A stretch of DNA of 64,000 bases from an uncultured Bacteroidales bacterium (GTDB lineage Bacteria; Bacteroidota; Bacteroidia; Bacteroidales; Bacteroidaceae). Positions 63,919-64,000 of this stretch are shown in pieces (the stretch's first letter is position 1; every line of letters starts with the position of its first letter). Both the position numbers and the translations under genes were made by a program. The stretch covers positions 47,888 to 111,887 of the forward strand of contig CACWIN010000002.1 of assembly GCA_902760965.1 (NCBI GenBank), written 5' to 3'. The notes beneath the pieces were generated by a model. The model did not search any database. It saw only the letters and a program-made list of their open reading frames with translations, and was not told the origin of the DNA.

Positions 63919-64000
63919 TTGCAGTTGTCTATTGCCTGTTTGAACCAGCGGGCGCGTTCGCAACCCTCACCGGTGTTGAGAAGTATAAGGTCTCCATCCT
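63915..64000 (-). CDS. C-terminal end of an unassigned enzyme (partial)
   Basis: Only the last 28 codons lie in the window, reading DGDLILLNTGEGCERARWF then KQAIDNCK with a TGA at 63917-63915 that overlaps the SDR start (ATGA). The pattern LLNTGEG weakly resembles the end of PLP-dependent threonine-synthase-like enzymes, but this is too short to name. Confidence 0.5.
   Translation of the reverse strand, partial: DGDLILLNTGEGCERARWFKQAIDNCK

Overview
The window is a 64 kb chromosomal segment from a member of the order Bacteroidales (Bacteroidota), probably a gut or rumen type close to Prevotellaceae or Bacteroidaceae. This rests on promoter boxes of the form TAnnTTTG with an upstream TTG or TTTG about 20 bp away, many lipoproteins and outer-membrane barrels, DUF4270, DUF4838, DUF1573 and CotH-type proteins, a Na+-translocating methylmalonyl-CoA decarboxylase operon for propionate formation, and the GH57/GT4/debranching glycogen cluster. 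The species cannot be fixed from the sequence alone. I saw no rRNA, tRNA, CRISPR array, prophage or transposase gene. No gene-free stretch exceeds 300 bp; the longest are 6008-6207, 27444-27624 and 55102-55274.

Layout. 1-6.0 kb: end of a nucleoside permease, a LytTR regulator, guaA, ridA and a GH3 lipoprotein. 6.2-14.1 kb: a five-gene operon (HEAT membrane protein, processive GT2, TPR/YaiO-like barrel, DUF4838, DUF1573) that looks like an unassigned exopolysaccharide synthase/export system. 14.1-17.8 kb: mnmE, a nucleoside phosphorylase and a TPR/PD40 protein. 18.3-25.3 kb: a secreted-protein operon with two CotH-like kinases and two polyuronate-adhesin-like (Cthe_2159-type) proteins; one reading frame is broken at an A6 run. 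25.4-30 kb: two envelope proteins and a fused NfnA/NfnB-like NAD(P)H oxidoreductase whose two halves are joined by an Asn-Ala-Lys-Ala repeat linker. 30.1-37 kb: glycogen genes, a DUF4270 lipoprotein and a half-length GT5 protein. 37.1-38.3 kb: panCD.

38.4-42.8 kb: methylmalonyl-CoA epimerase and the Na+ decarboxylase subunits, including a biotin carrier with two biotinyl domains. 42.9-51.8 kb: a TonB-type receptor, a nitroreductase, a DUF2520/KdsC/Maf trio, a tandem GH43-CBM6 enzyme and a small secreted protein. 51.8-55.1 kb: a HerA-like ATPase, DUF4234, tatC and tatA. 55.3-61.3 kb: a VOC protein followed by a heterodisulfide-reductase-like operon with a DsrM/HdrD-type membrane subunit; its HdrA-like gene carries a frameshifting deletion. 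61.4-64 kb: a divergent OadA-like carboxyltransferase without a biotin lysine, a frameshifted SDR gene and the end of one more gene.

The most unusual non-coding signal is a dispersed family of perfect palindromes built around CATTGGGGACGGTTC, always just downstream of a stop codon. The inner stems differ between copies but remain fully complementary. A second signal is a GCCAAC/GCCAAA hexamer repeat found both in the oxidoreductase linker and as a 21-bp inverted repeat around three hairpins between panD and the decarboxylase operon.
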